The position numbers were made by a program, and so were the translations under genes. The notes beneath the pieces are model-generated. The model saw only the letters and a list, made by a program, of their open reading frames with translations. It had not been told where the DNA came from and did not search any database. This document shows positions 9,101 to 16,942 of a DNA stretch of 64,000 bases, piece after piece (the stretch's first letter is position 1; every line of letters begins with the position of its first letter). Source of the stretch: Thiosocius sp963736445 (GTDB lineage Bacteria; Pseudomonadota; Gammaproteobacteria; Chromatiales; Chromatiaceae); the NCBI GenBank assembly GCA_963736445.1, contig CAVTOY010000001.1, forward strand, positions 124,001 to 188,000, in the 5' to 3' direction.

Positions 9101-11823
9101 AAGGTTGGCAGACCTTATGCGATGAGATTACTGGGTTCGTCGAACGGGCGATGCATGGAGGTGGACCGACTGAGACTGAGACGGAGCCGGCGGAGCCCGC
9201 CGCGACGCAAACCGAGACTGGCTATGAGCCGCCCGATCCCGAGCTGTTGGATATCTTTCTCGAGGAGGCGGGGGAGCTGCTTGAAGCGCTCGAGAACGAG
9301 CTTGTCGACTGGCAGGAAACGGACGACGACCAACTGGCCGTGGCCCAGCTGCAGCGCACGCTGCATACCATGAAGGGGGGAGCCCGTCTGGCCGGAATCA
9401 CGCCGGTGGGTGACCTCAGTCATGCGCTCGAGTCTGTCTTCGAAAGCGTTACCGAACAACGCATCGACAGCAGTGAAGCCCTGCGCGGACTCGTTCAGCA
9501 CGCCACGGATGCCTTGGCGCAGGACATCGAAAAACTGATTGTTGGTACGATGCCGGTGCAGCGTCCAGCGATGATCGAACGCCTCGAGGCGGCGGCTCGC
9601 GGCCGTGAGTGGGAAGACGTTGCGGCCTTCGAAACCGCCGCCGTTCCCGAAGAGCAGGCGCCGTCAGCCATCGCTGAGCTCGCAGTCGCTGAAGCATCTG
9701 CTGCGAGTCCTGCCCGCAAGCCAGAATGGGTTGCGCCCGTGCCCGAAACTGAGCGGTCGCCCACCGACGACTTTGATGCCGATTCGGAATTGCTTTCCGA
9801 TTCGCAGCTGATGACAGATTCGGAACTCCTGGCGGAGCCAAGTTTCCTGACCGCTGCGCCACCGGACCCCTCAGAGACAGCACCTATCGGCACGGTGCTG
9901 CATACGGATTCCAATGTGGTGCAGTTCCCTGCAGCAGATCAGCCCGTCGAGGGGGAGGGTTTTGTCCCTCGCCGAGCGCTGCCGCAGCCAGAGCAGGAAA
10001 CGACGATCGGCACCGAGCGAGTACGCGTGTCCTCCGACGCGTTGGACCAGATGGTCAACAATGCGGGCGAAGTAAGCATCTATCGAGCGCGTATCGAACA
10101 ACAGAACAGCAGTTTCTCGTTCAACCTCGGGGAGCTAAGCCAGACCATCGATCGCCTGCGCAGCCAACTGCGAGATCTGGAACTCGAGACAGAGGCACAG
10201 ATCCTTTCGCGGCACGAAAGGGAGGGCGAGGCCAGCGCAGATTTCGACCCGCTCGAGCTGGATCGCTATTCCACCATTCAGCAGCTCTCGCGAGCGCTGT
10301 CGGAGACAGTGGAGGACCTCTCCAATCTCGGGCAGTCACTGAACGATTTGAGCCGCGACACCGATACGCTGCTCCTTCAGCAGGCACGGGTCAATACGGA
10401 CCTTCAGGACAGCCTGCTGCGCACGCGAATGGTCAAGTTCTCGAGCCGCGTACCCCGTCTAGAACGGGTTGTGCGTCAGACCAGTCACGGGCTCGGCAAA
10501 CAGGCCTCATTGGTCGTCAAGGGCGGCGAAGAGGATATGGATAGGGCGATACTCGAGCGTATGATGAGCCCGCTCGAGCATCTGTTGAGAAATGCTGTCT
10601 CGCACGGTATCGAGGATTCCGCTGTACGCCTCGAAAAGGGCAAGCCGGCGCAGGGCTCAATCGTCCTCCATCTTGTGCGAGAGGGTTCTGACGTCGTACT
10701 GACAATGTCTGATGACGGAGCGGGTCTCGATCACGAACGCATCCGCGCCAAAGCGATCGAACGCGGTCTACTCGAGGCCGATGCAGCCGTCGAGGACGAA
10801 GACCTCTATCAGATGATCTTGCAAGCCGGTTTTTCGACGGCATCAGAGTTGTCTCAGGTGTCGGGACGCGGCGTGGGCATGGACGTCGTGCTGACCGAAG
10901 TCAAGCAGCTCGGCGGCACATTGGAGATCGGTTCCAAGCCTGGGCAGGGGACCAGTTTCACGATTCGCCTGCCCTTCACGCTGGCGATAACCGATGCACT
11001 GTTGGTAACCGTGGGTGACGACATTTTCGCTATTCCTCACAGCAGCATGGATGGCGTGGTGCGCGTCCCAGTGGACGAGCTGCGCCGAATCTATGCAGGC
11101 GAACAGGAAGGTTTTCACTACAACGATCGCGACTACAGCGTGCGTTATCTCGGCAGCATGCTGGGTATGCATGCGCCGCATTTGAGCGAGGGCGCGCGCT
11201 GGCTACCGCTGCTGCTCGTGCGTTCCGGTGAGCACCGCGTAGCGATCCAAGTCGACACTTTGATGGGCAACCGCCAGATTGTGGTGAAATCGATCGGCGC
11301 TCAGTTGAGCAGCGTGCGCTGGTTTACCGGGGGCACTATCCTCGCTGATGGCCAGATTGCCCTGATTCTCGATGTGAATCGGCTGGTGCGCATGGATGGT
11401 ACACAGCAGCCCGCGCCGGTATTGCCCACCACGGCGCCTGCCAGTAAAGGCGTGTCGGTAATGGTAGTGGACGACTCGATCACGGTGCGCAAGGTCACAA
11501 CCCGGCTGCTCGAGCGTCACAACATGCATGTCTTGACAGCAAAGGACGGCGTCGATGCCGTCACCGTGCTGCAGGAGAACCAGCCCGACGTGATGCTTTT
11601 GGACATCGAGATGCCGCGCATGGACGGCTACGAGTTGGCGCGCCACATGCGCAGCACACCGGAGTTGAGTGACATACCAATTATCATGATCACCTCACGC
11701 AGTGGGGACAAACATCGCAAACGTGCCCTGGAGCTTGGTGTGAAGCGCTACCTCGGCAAGCCTTACCAGGAGGCCGACCTCCTCGAAAATATCTACACGG
11801 TCCTGGCGGATACGGCGCTGTGA
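6112..11823 (+). CDS. pilL: hybrid chemotaxis kinase PilL/ChpA with multiple Hpt domains
   Basis: This very large CheA-type kinase (1903 residues) is the central kinase of the Pil-Chp pathway. Three canonical histidine phosphotransfer motifs are visible: H701 (FHTLKGSGRIVG), H932 (MHTLRGSSRTAQ) and H1085 (LHTMKGGARLAG). At least two weaker Hpt-like bundles lie earlier (LHHVHGALEMVQ near residue 45 and RLHAVAGALRML near 480). Acidic Pro/Ala-rich linkers join the bundles. The C-terminal half holds a dimerisation region, an HATPase domain (N-box HLLRNAVSHG from residue ~1490, then DDGAGL and GRGVGMDVV), a CheW domain, and a receiver with D1831 in LLDIEMPRMDG and the Lys of YLGKPY. It overlaps the following cheW-like gene by four bases. 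Confidence 0.96.
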   Translation: MMPELRQDRSTLRWIRGELNQTLREARNSLEDFVEGQNDRLGECIDRLHHVHGALEMVQVHGAAMLADEMEQLALALSQGQVKRPESAAEALMLGMVQLPAYLEKIEGGSADIPLALLPLMNDLRAARDAALVTETSLFAPKLNSVIAADTVRPGSGNRDLPRIIQHQRSHYHRGLLNWIRGQDERAALAQIRDVLDLLNSASGTSRLRRLLDAGEALATALLEQDEAPALAVKPLFGKIDRVFKRVMDQGEEAAMLDFPIDVLKNLLYYIARSDSQDPAVLAVKQAADLSNAFPEQLGESMTVRALGGPDRELFQAVGEALSQDLRDIKDQLDLFMRSDRSQLDRLTRLAPALQRIGDTFGMVGRGELRSRLKHRGDELREVERSGEIPSDDSLMALAGDLLLVESSLASLSSVETPVADFDETMEGTVPQVLSEGEMHQHLRTAVDESLVELAKIKDSILQYLDTPEQNALLQDVPQRLHAVAGALRMLDLPDAAELLDTLEPYVDGLASGQQPVPDAERRDALADVIISAELYMQSAVELGGDRSKLLSYAHRGLETLGLRESVTELPTLSSKSAELATDVATTDAVEAPAAGPPPGDEALTGANPEVPADAFAAQPGESAPEHATVKEPEHSPEAAIAEPSAGDAGNTTGDLVDAEILEIFAEEAEEELQSIQRCYPQWRDNRDDSESLTTLRRSFHTLKGSGRIVGATKLGEFAWLVENLLNRVIDGTVEVSSDVTEVMDRVVQVLPELVAESRTPGDDAVDVSALSKRASALASSTQAEPTAGQEAASPDNVTAAAAEEASVEPPTVMDEVGAADSTGDAEFQATTSPHEALPEPEEQPDVEPAATETLAAGTESLEESILTDGEGQDPQFAEAENSNLNGADSMLSDVFLNEARGHVQVLEDFIERGRREADGCVFDEGLRRAMHTLRGSSRTAQVQPIAELAAALENFGNTLHGLDRHTDAEILNLLDRSHAMLSDLIHHLEDPRQAAEGWQTLCDEITGFVERAMHGGGPTETETEPAEPAATQTETGYEPPDPELLDIFLEEAGELLEALENELVDWQETDDDQLAVAQLQRTLHTMKGGARLAGITPVGDLSHALESVFESVTEQRIDSSEALRGLVQHATDALAQDIEKLIVGTMPVQRPAMIERLEAAARGREWEDVAAFETAAVPEEQAPSAIAELAVAEASAASPARKPEWVAPVPETERSPTDDFDADSELLSDSQLMTDSELLAEPSFLTAAPPDPSETAPIGTVLHTDSNVVQFPAADQPVEGEGFVPRRALPQPEQETTIGTERVRVSSDALDQMVNNAGEVSIYRARIEQQNSSFSFNLGELSQTIDRLRSQLRDLELETEAQILSRHEREGEASADFDPLELDRYSTIQQLSRALSETVEDLSNLGQSLNDLSRDTDTLLLQQARVNTDLQDSLLRTRMVKFSSRVPRLERVVRQTSHGLGKQASLVVKGGEEDMDRAILERMMSPLEHLLRNAVSHGIEDSAVRLEKGKPAQGSIVLHLVREGSDVVLTMSDDGAGLDHERIRAKAIERGLLEADAAVEDEDLYQMILQAGFSTASELSQVSGRGVGMDVVLTEVKQLGGTLEIGSKPGQGTSFTIRLPFTLAITDALLVTVGDDIFAIPHSSMDGVVRVPVDELRRIYAGEQEGFHYNDRDYSVRYLGSMLGMHAPHLSEGARWLPLLLVRSGEHRVAIQVDTLMGNRQIVVKSIGAQLSSVRWFTGGTILADGQIALILDVNRLVRMDGTQQPAPVLPTTAPASKGVSVMVVDDSITVRKVTTRLLERHNMHVLTAKDGVDAVTVLQENQPDVMLLDIEMPRMDGYELARHMRSTPELSDIPIIMITSRSGDKHRKRALELGVKRYLGKPYQEADLLENIYTVLADTAL

Positions 11824-12275
11824 GTCAGGTCGCCCAGGAACTGCGCTGTATGCTGATCCCATTGCGCGAGGGGCGACTTGTTTTGCCGAACGCGGCTGTG
11901 GCAGAGGTCATCGGTTATCGTGACCCGGATCCGGTCGGGCCTGGGGATCCCTGGTTGCAGGGCAAGGTAAGCTGGCATCAACGAAACATCCTGGTGATCG
12001 ATTTCGAGCGCATGCTCGGGTTGCCGGTCACCGGCGCCGGCATCCGGCAGCGGATCGTGGTGTGCTACGCCCTCGACGCCGATGGGCAGTGGCCCCTGCT
12101 GGGGTTGGTTGCACAAGGTATTCCGCGCCTGTTGCGGATCAACAGTGAGATGATCGAGTCTGCCTCCTCTGCGCCGTCGGATGCCGCGCCCATTCAGTTG
12201 CGCCTGACGATTGGGGGCGAGGATCTGATGGTTCCCGATCTCGCGTATCTGCAGGCGCAGCTGCCTGCTGCGTAG
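11820..12275 (+). CDS. CheW-like protein, ChpC-type
   Basis: This 151-residue protein consists of one CheW-like domain (LRCMLIPLREGRLVLPNAAV, then ILVIDFERMLGLPV). Its start overlaps the kinase stop, so it is the last gene of the pil-chp operon. P. aeruginosa has a second CheW-like adaptor, ChpC, downstream of ChpA, which this resembles in position; direct orthology was not tested. The start is a GTG inside GCTGTGAGTCAG. The gene ends four bases before the stop codon of convergent rsmE. Confidence 0.85.
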   Translation: MSQVAQELRCMLIPLREGRLVLPNAAVAEVIGYRDPDPVGPGDPWLQGKVSWHQRNILVIDFERMLGLPVTGAGIRQRIVVCYALDADGQWPLLGLVAQGIPRLLRINSEMIESASSAPSDAAPIQLRLTIGGEDLMVPDLAYLQAQLPAA

Positions 12276-12279
12276 CGGG

Positions 12280-13008
12280 CTAGCGAAAATCCCCCCACAG
12301 CACCTGAATTGCGGCCAAAGCGGCGATTGGTGCCGTCTCGGTGCGCAGAATACGTGGACCCAAACGGACAGCGACGAACTCGTTGGCTAGCGCCAGCGCG
12401 CGCTCGCTCTCGCTGAGGCCACCCTCGGGGCCGATCAACAGATTTAACGCCGAGCGCGATGGCGGGGGCAAGTCGGCCAGGCTCTGGGTCGCACGGTGAT
12501 AAAGCATTAGCCCGCCTCGATGAGCTGCAAGCCAGTCGGGCAGCGAAACAGCAGGGCGCAGGTCTGGCAAGTGATGGCGACCGCTTTGCTCACAGGCACT
12601 AATGACGATTCCTCGCCAGTGGCTAAAACGCCGCTCCAGGCGCTGTGCGCTGAGTTGCACCACACTGCGTTCGCTGAACAGCGGTGTCAGGGATTCGACA
12701 CCAAGCTCCACGGCCTTTTGCAAGGCGAAGTCCATACGCTCGCCGCGCGATACACCGATACCCAGGTGGACCTGCAATGCCGTCGGCCGTCCCGTGGAGA
12801 CGGCCGCTACCACGTCTGCGCTGCAACTCTTTCGACCGCAATGCGACAATTTAGCCTCGAAATCTGAACCATCGCCGTTGAACAGTATCAGGTGCTGCCC
12901 GACGCGCAGTCGCAGCACCTGGCTGACATAACGCTGGGCGCGCGCGTCCAGCTGCACCCGGTTGCCGGGTTGTAGCGGCTGGTCGGTAAAGATACGGGGA
13001 ACGCGCAT
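12280..13008 (-). CDS. rsmE: 16S rRNA (uracil-1498-N3)-methyltransferase RsmE
   Basis: RsmE methylates N3 of U1498 in 16S rRNA using SAM. The protein is 242 residues from MRVPRIFTDQPL, close to the family length; a longer in-frame extension overlapping metF is rejected because the conserved N-terminus starts here. The PUA-like N-terminal part includes QVLRLRVGQHLILFNGDG. The SPOUT knot carries the signature LLIGPEGGLSESE and RLGPRILRTETAPIAALAA. The gene starts 29 bases after the metF stop, so the two may share a transcript. Confidence 0.96.
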   Translation of the reverse strand: MRVPRIFTDQPLQPGNRVQLDARAQRYVSQVLRLRVGQHLILFNGDGSDFEAKLSHCGRKSCSADVVAAVSTGRPTALQVHLGIGVSRGERMDFALQKAVELGVESLTPLFSERSVVQLSAQRLERRFSHWRGIVISACEQSGRHHLPDLRPAVSLPDWLAAHRGGLMLYHRATQSLADLPPPSRSALNLLIGPEGGLSESERALALANEFVAVRLGPRILRTETAPIAALAAIQVLWGDFR

Positions 13009-13037
13009 GGTCGGCCGGTCACGGTCAGGCTGGTCCG

Positions 13038-13901
13038 CTACAGCGGGCCGCCCAGGCCGAGATTGTCCCAGATCGCTAAGGTCGGGTCGGCCTGGTTCAT
13101 GGTGTAGAAGTGTAGGCCAGGCGCCCCCATATCCAGCAGCCGCTGGCACATCTTGCTGACCACTTCAGTGCCCAGGGCGCGGATGGCGGCGACGTCATCT
13201 CCGTAACCCTCAAGGCGTTTGCGCAGCCAACGCGGAATCTCCGCACCGCAGGCATCGGAGAAGCGCACCAGATTGCTGAAATTGGTAATCGGCATTACCC
13301 CCGGCACGATTGGGATATGGATCCCGCGCCGAATGCAGGCGTCGCTGAAGTGCTCGTAGGCGTCCGCGTTGTAGAAGTACTGGGTGATCGCCGAATCCGC
13401 CCCTGCCTCCACTTTCCGCTTGAAATTATCCAGGTCGCGCTCGAAGCTGAGCGCCTGCGGGTGCATCTCTGGGTATGCCGCTACCTCGATGTGAAAGCCT
13501 TCGCCGAACTGGTCGCGCACCAGCGCGACCAGGTCGTTGGCGTGGTTGAGTTCACCCATCGATCCCGCGCCTGCCCCGGATGGAAGATCGCCTCGCAGCG
13601 CAACAATGCGTCGAATAGCCTGCGATGCATAACGCGACAGGATATCGACGATTTCGCTTCGCTTGCTGCCTACGCAGGAAAGGTGTGGGGCGACCTCCAT
13701 CCCTTGGCTCTTTATCCAGTCGACTGTGGCAAAGGTGTTGCTCTGCGTCGATCCGCCCGCGCCATAGGTGACAGAGAAAAAGGCCGGATGCCGTGCATTC
13801 AGCGTGGAGACCGTGTCGCGCAGTTTGGCTGCCCCTTGATCGGTCTTTGGCGGGAAGAGCTCAAAACTGAACGTTCGTTCAGCGATCTGTGTTGGTGTCA
13901 T
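13038..13901 (-). CDS. metF: methylenetetrahydrofolate reductase MetF
   Basis: MetF reduces 5,10-methylene-THF to 5-methyl-THF with FAD and NADH, supplying the methyl group for methionine synthesis. The 287-residue TIM-barrel protein shows FSFELFPPKTDQGAAKL (with the catalytic Glu), VTYGAGGSTQ, ALRGDLPSGAG, and the FAD/folate segment DSAITQYFYNADAY followed by PIVPGVMPI. It lies downstream of ahcY on the same strand with a 135-base gap that holds no recognisable gene. Together with ahcY and metK it forms an activated methyl cycle neighbourhood. Confidence 0.97.
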   Translation of the reverse strand: MTPTQIAERTFSFELFPPKTDQGAAKLRDTVSTLNARHPAFFSVTYGAGGSTQSNTFATVDWIKSQGMEVAPHLSCVGSKRSEIVDILSRYASQAIRRIVALRGDLPSGAGAGSMGELNHANDLVALVRDQFGEGFHIEVAAYPEMHPQALSFERDLDNFKRKVEAGADSAITQYFYNADAYEHFSDACIRRGIHIPIVPGVMPITNFSNLVRFSDACGAEIPRWLRKRLEGYGDDVAAIRALGTEVVSKMCQRLLDMGAPGLHFYTMNQADPTLAIWDNLGLGGPL

Positions 13902-14036
13902 TGCGTGTCCCTCGAATCATGGGCGCCGGCCAGCAAAGAGATGCGCGCGGGGGCAGCGGGCCCTCGCCGTTCGACCGCAAGAAGTACCGGCCGCCCCGGC
14001 GCGTTTCCCTTTACTGCAGGCTGCGCGTCGCTTTGC

Positions 14037-15443
14037 TCAGTAGCGATAATGATCGGATTTGTAGGGACCATCGGCTGACACCCCGATGTAGTCTGCCTGA
14101 TCCTGGGTCAATCTGGTCAGCCTGGCGCCGATCTTTTCGAGGTGCAGACGGGCGACCTCTTCATCGAGGTGCTTCGGCAGCACGTAGACGCCGACCGGAT
14201 ACTCCTCCGGCTTGGTGAAGATCTCGATCTGTGCCAGCACCTGATTGGTGAACGAGTTCGACATCACGAAGCTGGGGTGGCCGGTGGCGCAGCCGAGGTT
14301 CACCAGGCGGCCTTCCGCCAGCAAGGTGATCCGATGACCGTCCGGGAACAGGATTTGGTCGACCTGCGGTTTCACGTTGATCCACTCGTGGTCCTTCAGC
14401 CTGTCCACCTGAATCTCGTTGTCGAAATGGCCGATGTTGCACACAATGGCCTCGTCTTTCATGGCCGCCATGTGCTCGTAGGTGATGATGTCCTTGTTGC
14501 CGGTCGTGGTGACATAAATGTCGGCAATCGGCAGGGCATCTTCAATGGTGACTACGCGGTAGCCTTCCATGGCCGCCTGAAGGGCGCAGATCGGATCGAT
14601 CTCGGTAATCCAGACGGTGGCGCCGAGACCCCGCAACGACTGCGCCGAGCCCTTGCCGACGTCCCCATAGCCGCATACTAATGCGACCTTGCCAGCGATC
14701 ATGACGTCGGTGGCGCGTTTGATACCGTCTACCAGTGATTCGCGGCAGCCGTACAGGTTATCGAACTTGGATTTGGTTACGGAGTCGTTGACGTTGATCG
14801 CCGGGAACAGCAGCTCGCCGTTCTTGAACATTTCGTAGAGCCGATGCACGCCGGTGGTGGTTTCCTCGGTAACGCCCCTGATGCCCTGACCGATCTTGGT
14901 CCACCTCTCCGGATCTTTGGTCAGCGAGCGCTGCAATGTTCCGATGATGACTTTCCACTCAGTGGGGTCGTCAGTCGCGGCATCGGGGACAACCCCGGCC
15001 TTCTCGTACTCAGTGCCCTTGTGGACCAGCAGGGTTGCGTCGCCGCCGTCGTCGAGGATCATGTTGGGCCCCTCACCATCTGGCCAGGAGAGTACCTGTT
15101 CGGTGCACCACCAGTACTCCTCCAGCGTCTCGCCCTTCCAGGCGTAGACCGGAATCCCGGCGGCTGCGATTGCGGCAGCGGCATGGTCCTGAGTCGAGAA
15201 GATATTGCAGGAGCACCATCGGACCTGGGCACCAAGCTCGATCAGTGTCTCAATCAGGACCGCGGTCTGGATAGTCATGTGCAAGGAGCCAGTGATTCGC
15301 GCGCCGTTCAACGGCTTGCTGTCGCGGTACTTCTGGCGCAGTGCCATCAGGCCGGGCATCTCCGTCTCTGCAATGCGGATTTCTTTACGGCCCCAGTCGG
15401 CGAGGGACAGGTCGGCTACTTTGTAGTCGGTGAACTCACTCAT
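14037..15443 (-). CDS. ahcY: adenosylhomocysteinase AhcY
   Basis: AhcY hydrolyses S-adenosylhomocysteine to adenosine and homocysteine using bound NAD. The protein is 468 residues from the ATG at 15443, which follows AGGAGT; an upstream in-frame extension is discarded. Typical segments are MTIQTAVLIETL, CNIFSTQDHAAAAI, the NAD-binding loop VCGYGDVGKGSAQSL, and the C-terminus GPYKSDHYRY that reaches into the partner subunit. It has the ~40-residue internal insertion (around VVPDAATDDPTEWKV) common in proteobacterial forms. Expression is probably controlled by the SAH riboswitch just upstream. Confidence 0.98.
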   Translation of the reverse strand: MSEFTDYKVADLSLADWGRKEIRIAETEMPGLMALRQKYRDSKPLNGARITGSLHMTIQTAVLIETLIELGAQVRWCSCNIFSTQDHAAAAIAAAGIPVYAWKGETLEEYWWCTEQVLSWPDGEGPNMILDDGGDATLLVHKGTEYEKAGVVPDAATDDPTEWKVIIGTLQRSLTKDPERWTKIGQGIRGVTEETTTGVHRLYEMFKNGELLFPAINVNDSVTKSKFDNLYGCRESLVDGIKRATDVMIAGKVALVCGYGDVGKGSAQSLRGLGATVWITEIDPICALQAAMEGYRVVTIEDALPIADIYVTTTGNKDIITYEHMAAMKDEAIVCNIGHFDNEIQVDRLKDHEWINVKPQVDQILFPDGHRITLLAEGRLVNLGCATGHPSFVMSNSFTNQVLAQIEIFTKPEEYPVGVYVLPKHLDEEVARLHLEKIGARLTRLTQDQADYIGVSADGPYKSDHYRY

Positions 15444-15469
15444 GATTGTTGACTCCTGTTCAAAAAACG

Positions 15470-15547
15470 TGAGTGAGCGCCGTTTCAACTAGTCTGTATC
15501 CGTCGCCGAGCCTGGCCTGATGAATCAGGTCGCAGCGCCCCTCGGCT
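15470..15547 (-). promoter_or_regulatory. S-adenosylhomocysteine (SAH) riboswitch in the ahcY leader
   Basis: Read on the minus strand, the leader begins GCCGAGGGGCGCTGCGACC. It has a short stem closed by GACCTGATTCATCAGGCC, then CAGGCTCGGC, whose CTCGGC (15505-15510) pairs with the opening GCCGAG (15541-15546). It ends with GAAACGGCGCTCACTC, whose GGCGCTC can form the pseudoknot with the GCGCTGC region. This layout and the GAGGxGCGCTGC core match the known SAH riboswitch class upstream of ahcY in Ralstonia and other proteobacteria. The ahcY ATG is 27 bases downstream. In this class SAH binding turns gene expression on. Confidence 0.9.
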
Positions 15548-15693
15548 GGGAGTTGTAACCGCGGTACCCGATGTGTCGCGGCCGTCGTTTCGGTCGGCCG
15601 TGCTCGGGAATCGCCGTTTTTCGTGGCCGGATTTTACACGTCCGCGGTCCTATTGCGCAGCCAACGCCAGCGTTTGCGCGGGTTTGTTGGGAG

Positions 15694-15956
15694 CTAACCT
15701 GGAAATCCCACCTGCCGGCCAACGGCTGCCTGGTAGGCGCTTGAACTTGCAGCGGTATGAGCCCAAATGGGCCCAGTTCGAACAATGACATCCTATTTAT
15801 CGCCGCTGGCCTATCGCGGTACCGGCGGTTTCTCGCTCGCCCTGGCTTGGGTTTCACTCAAGTGGTAGCTGTGGCTACCATTTTCGCTGCAGCCCGGCGC
15901 CAGTGCGGCTGCGAAATCCGCCAGTTGCCGCGATGCTGGTGAGATTTCCAGGCTAG
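15694..15956. repeat. CTAG-ended dispersed repeat, 263-bp type, copy 1
   Basis: The left end is CTAACCTGGAAATCCCACC. The right end, read on the other strand, is CTAGCCTGGAAATCTCACC, so 17 of 19 terminal bases agree as inverted repeats. It is exactly as long as the copy at 27883-28145. The two share right-half blocks such as TTTC.CTCAA, TAGCT..GGCTA and TTTTCGCT.CAG in the same order. There is no open frame of note. It lies between the ahcY leader and the DUF2189 gene. Confidence 0.75.
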
Positions 15957-16105
15957 GGGCCGTTTTCGGCGCCGCCAGGAGGTTGACAGGTCAATTACCC
16001 AACCATCGGTCGTGGTTTTGGGCTATTGTTGCCGAAAATCTGCCGCTTCGGCGGCACAAAATAGACCCCGGGTAAGGGGCTTGAAGACCAACAAAGGAGC
16101 AGACC

Positions 16106-16873
16106 ATGGCCGACCCAGGCACAGCGCGTCCGAACGATACGGACCCGAATCTCGAACCCCTGTTCTACCCAACCAACCGCTTGGGCTTTGATGCCCCGCT
16201 GCGCTGGCTGAAGCTTGGCTGGCGCGACCTCATTCGCGCCCGGCGGCAAAGCCTCACCTACGGCGCGGGCTTGGTGCTATTCGGCTATCTGATCACTTGG
16301 CTGGCCTGGGACGAGGGCCATACCCTGGCGCTGTTCACGCTGGGTATGGCCTTCATCCTGAGCGGTCCCGTACTGGCCTTTGGCCTTTATTCGATCAGCC
16401 GCCAGCTCGAACAAGGTCGCCAGCCAAAACTCGGGATGTGTTGGAGAGAGAGTCGCAATCATTTACGCAACGAGCTTCTTTTCGCCCTGGTCATGCTGGT
16501 GATCCTGCTTGTCTGGGCACGTGCTGCCTCGATGGTGCATGTATTCTTCCCGGTCGGAGAAGAGCTTGGCTTGATCGGCTGGCTGCAGTTCCTGGCGGTC
16601 GGCAGTGCGGTCGGCTCGCTGTTCGCCGCTATTGTTTTCTCCGCAAGTGTGGTGTCGTTGCCGATGATGCTGGATCGGGGTACTGATGCCATCACCAGCG
16701 CATTGACCAGCATCAGCGGCGTTATCCACAACCGGGGAGTCATGTTGCTGTGGGCGGTGTTGATCTTTGGTTTGGTGTTGGTCGGGTTTGCCACCGCATT
16801 TATCGGCCTAGCGATTGTCCTGCCGTTGATCGGCCATGCGACATGGCACGCGTATCGCGAGACCGTGAAGTGA
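16106..16873 (+). CDS. DUF2189-type integral membrane protein
   Basis: This 255-residue membrane protein matches my recollection of the DUF2189 family, whose function is unknown. The N-terminal ~40 residues are soluble. The amphipathic stretch APLRWLKLGWRDLIRARRQS then leads into about six hydrophobic helices: SLTYGAGLVLFGYLITWLAW, ALFTLGMAFILSGPVLAFGL, LLFALVMLVILLVWARAASM, FLAVGSAVGSLFAAIVFSAS, and two near the C-terminus. A strong AAAGGAG precedes the ATG. It is a plus-strand island between minus-strand ahcY and metK, so it is transcribed alone. Confidence 0.85.
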   Translation: MADPGTARPNDTDPNLEPLFYPTNRLGFDAPLRWLKLGWRDLIRARRQSLTYGAGLVLFGYLITWLAWDEGHTLALFTLGMAFILSGPVLAFGLYSISRQLEQGRQPKLGMCWRESRNHLRNELLFALVMLVILLVWARAASMVHVFFPVGEELGLIGWLQFLAVGSAVGSLFAAIVFSASVVSLPMMLDRGTDAITSALTSISGVIHNRGVMLLWAVLIFGLVLVGFATAFIGLAIVLPLIGHATWHAYRETVK

Positions 16874-16942
16874 TCGACCCGAGACACGCTCAGCGCTGAT
16901 GCCAGAGACGGCGCCGGATGATGCCCGCGGCGGTGATCTATC

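Noticed and set aside
12276..12283. GCGGGCTAG at the rsmE stop codon as another repeat end
   Set aside because: About eleven bases resemble the CTAGCCCGCTTATCTCACC end, but similarity stops there and no partner end is nearby. It is kept out of the feature list.
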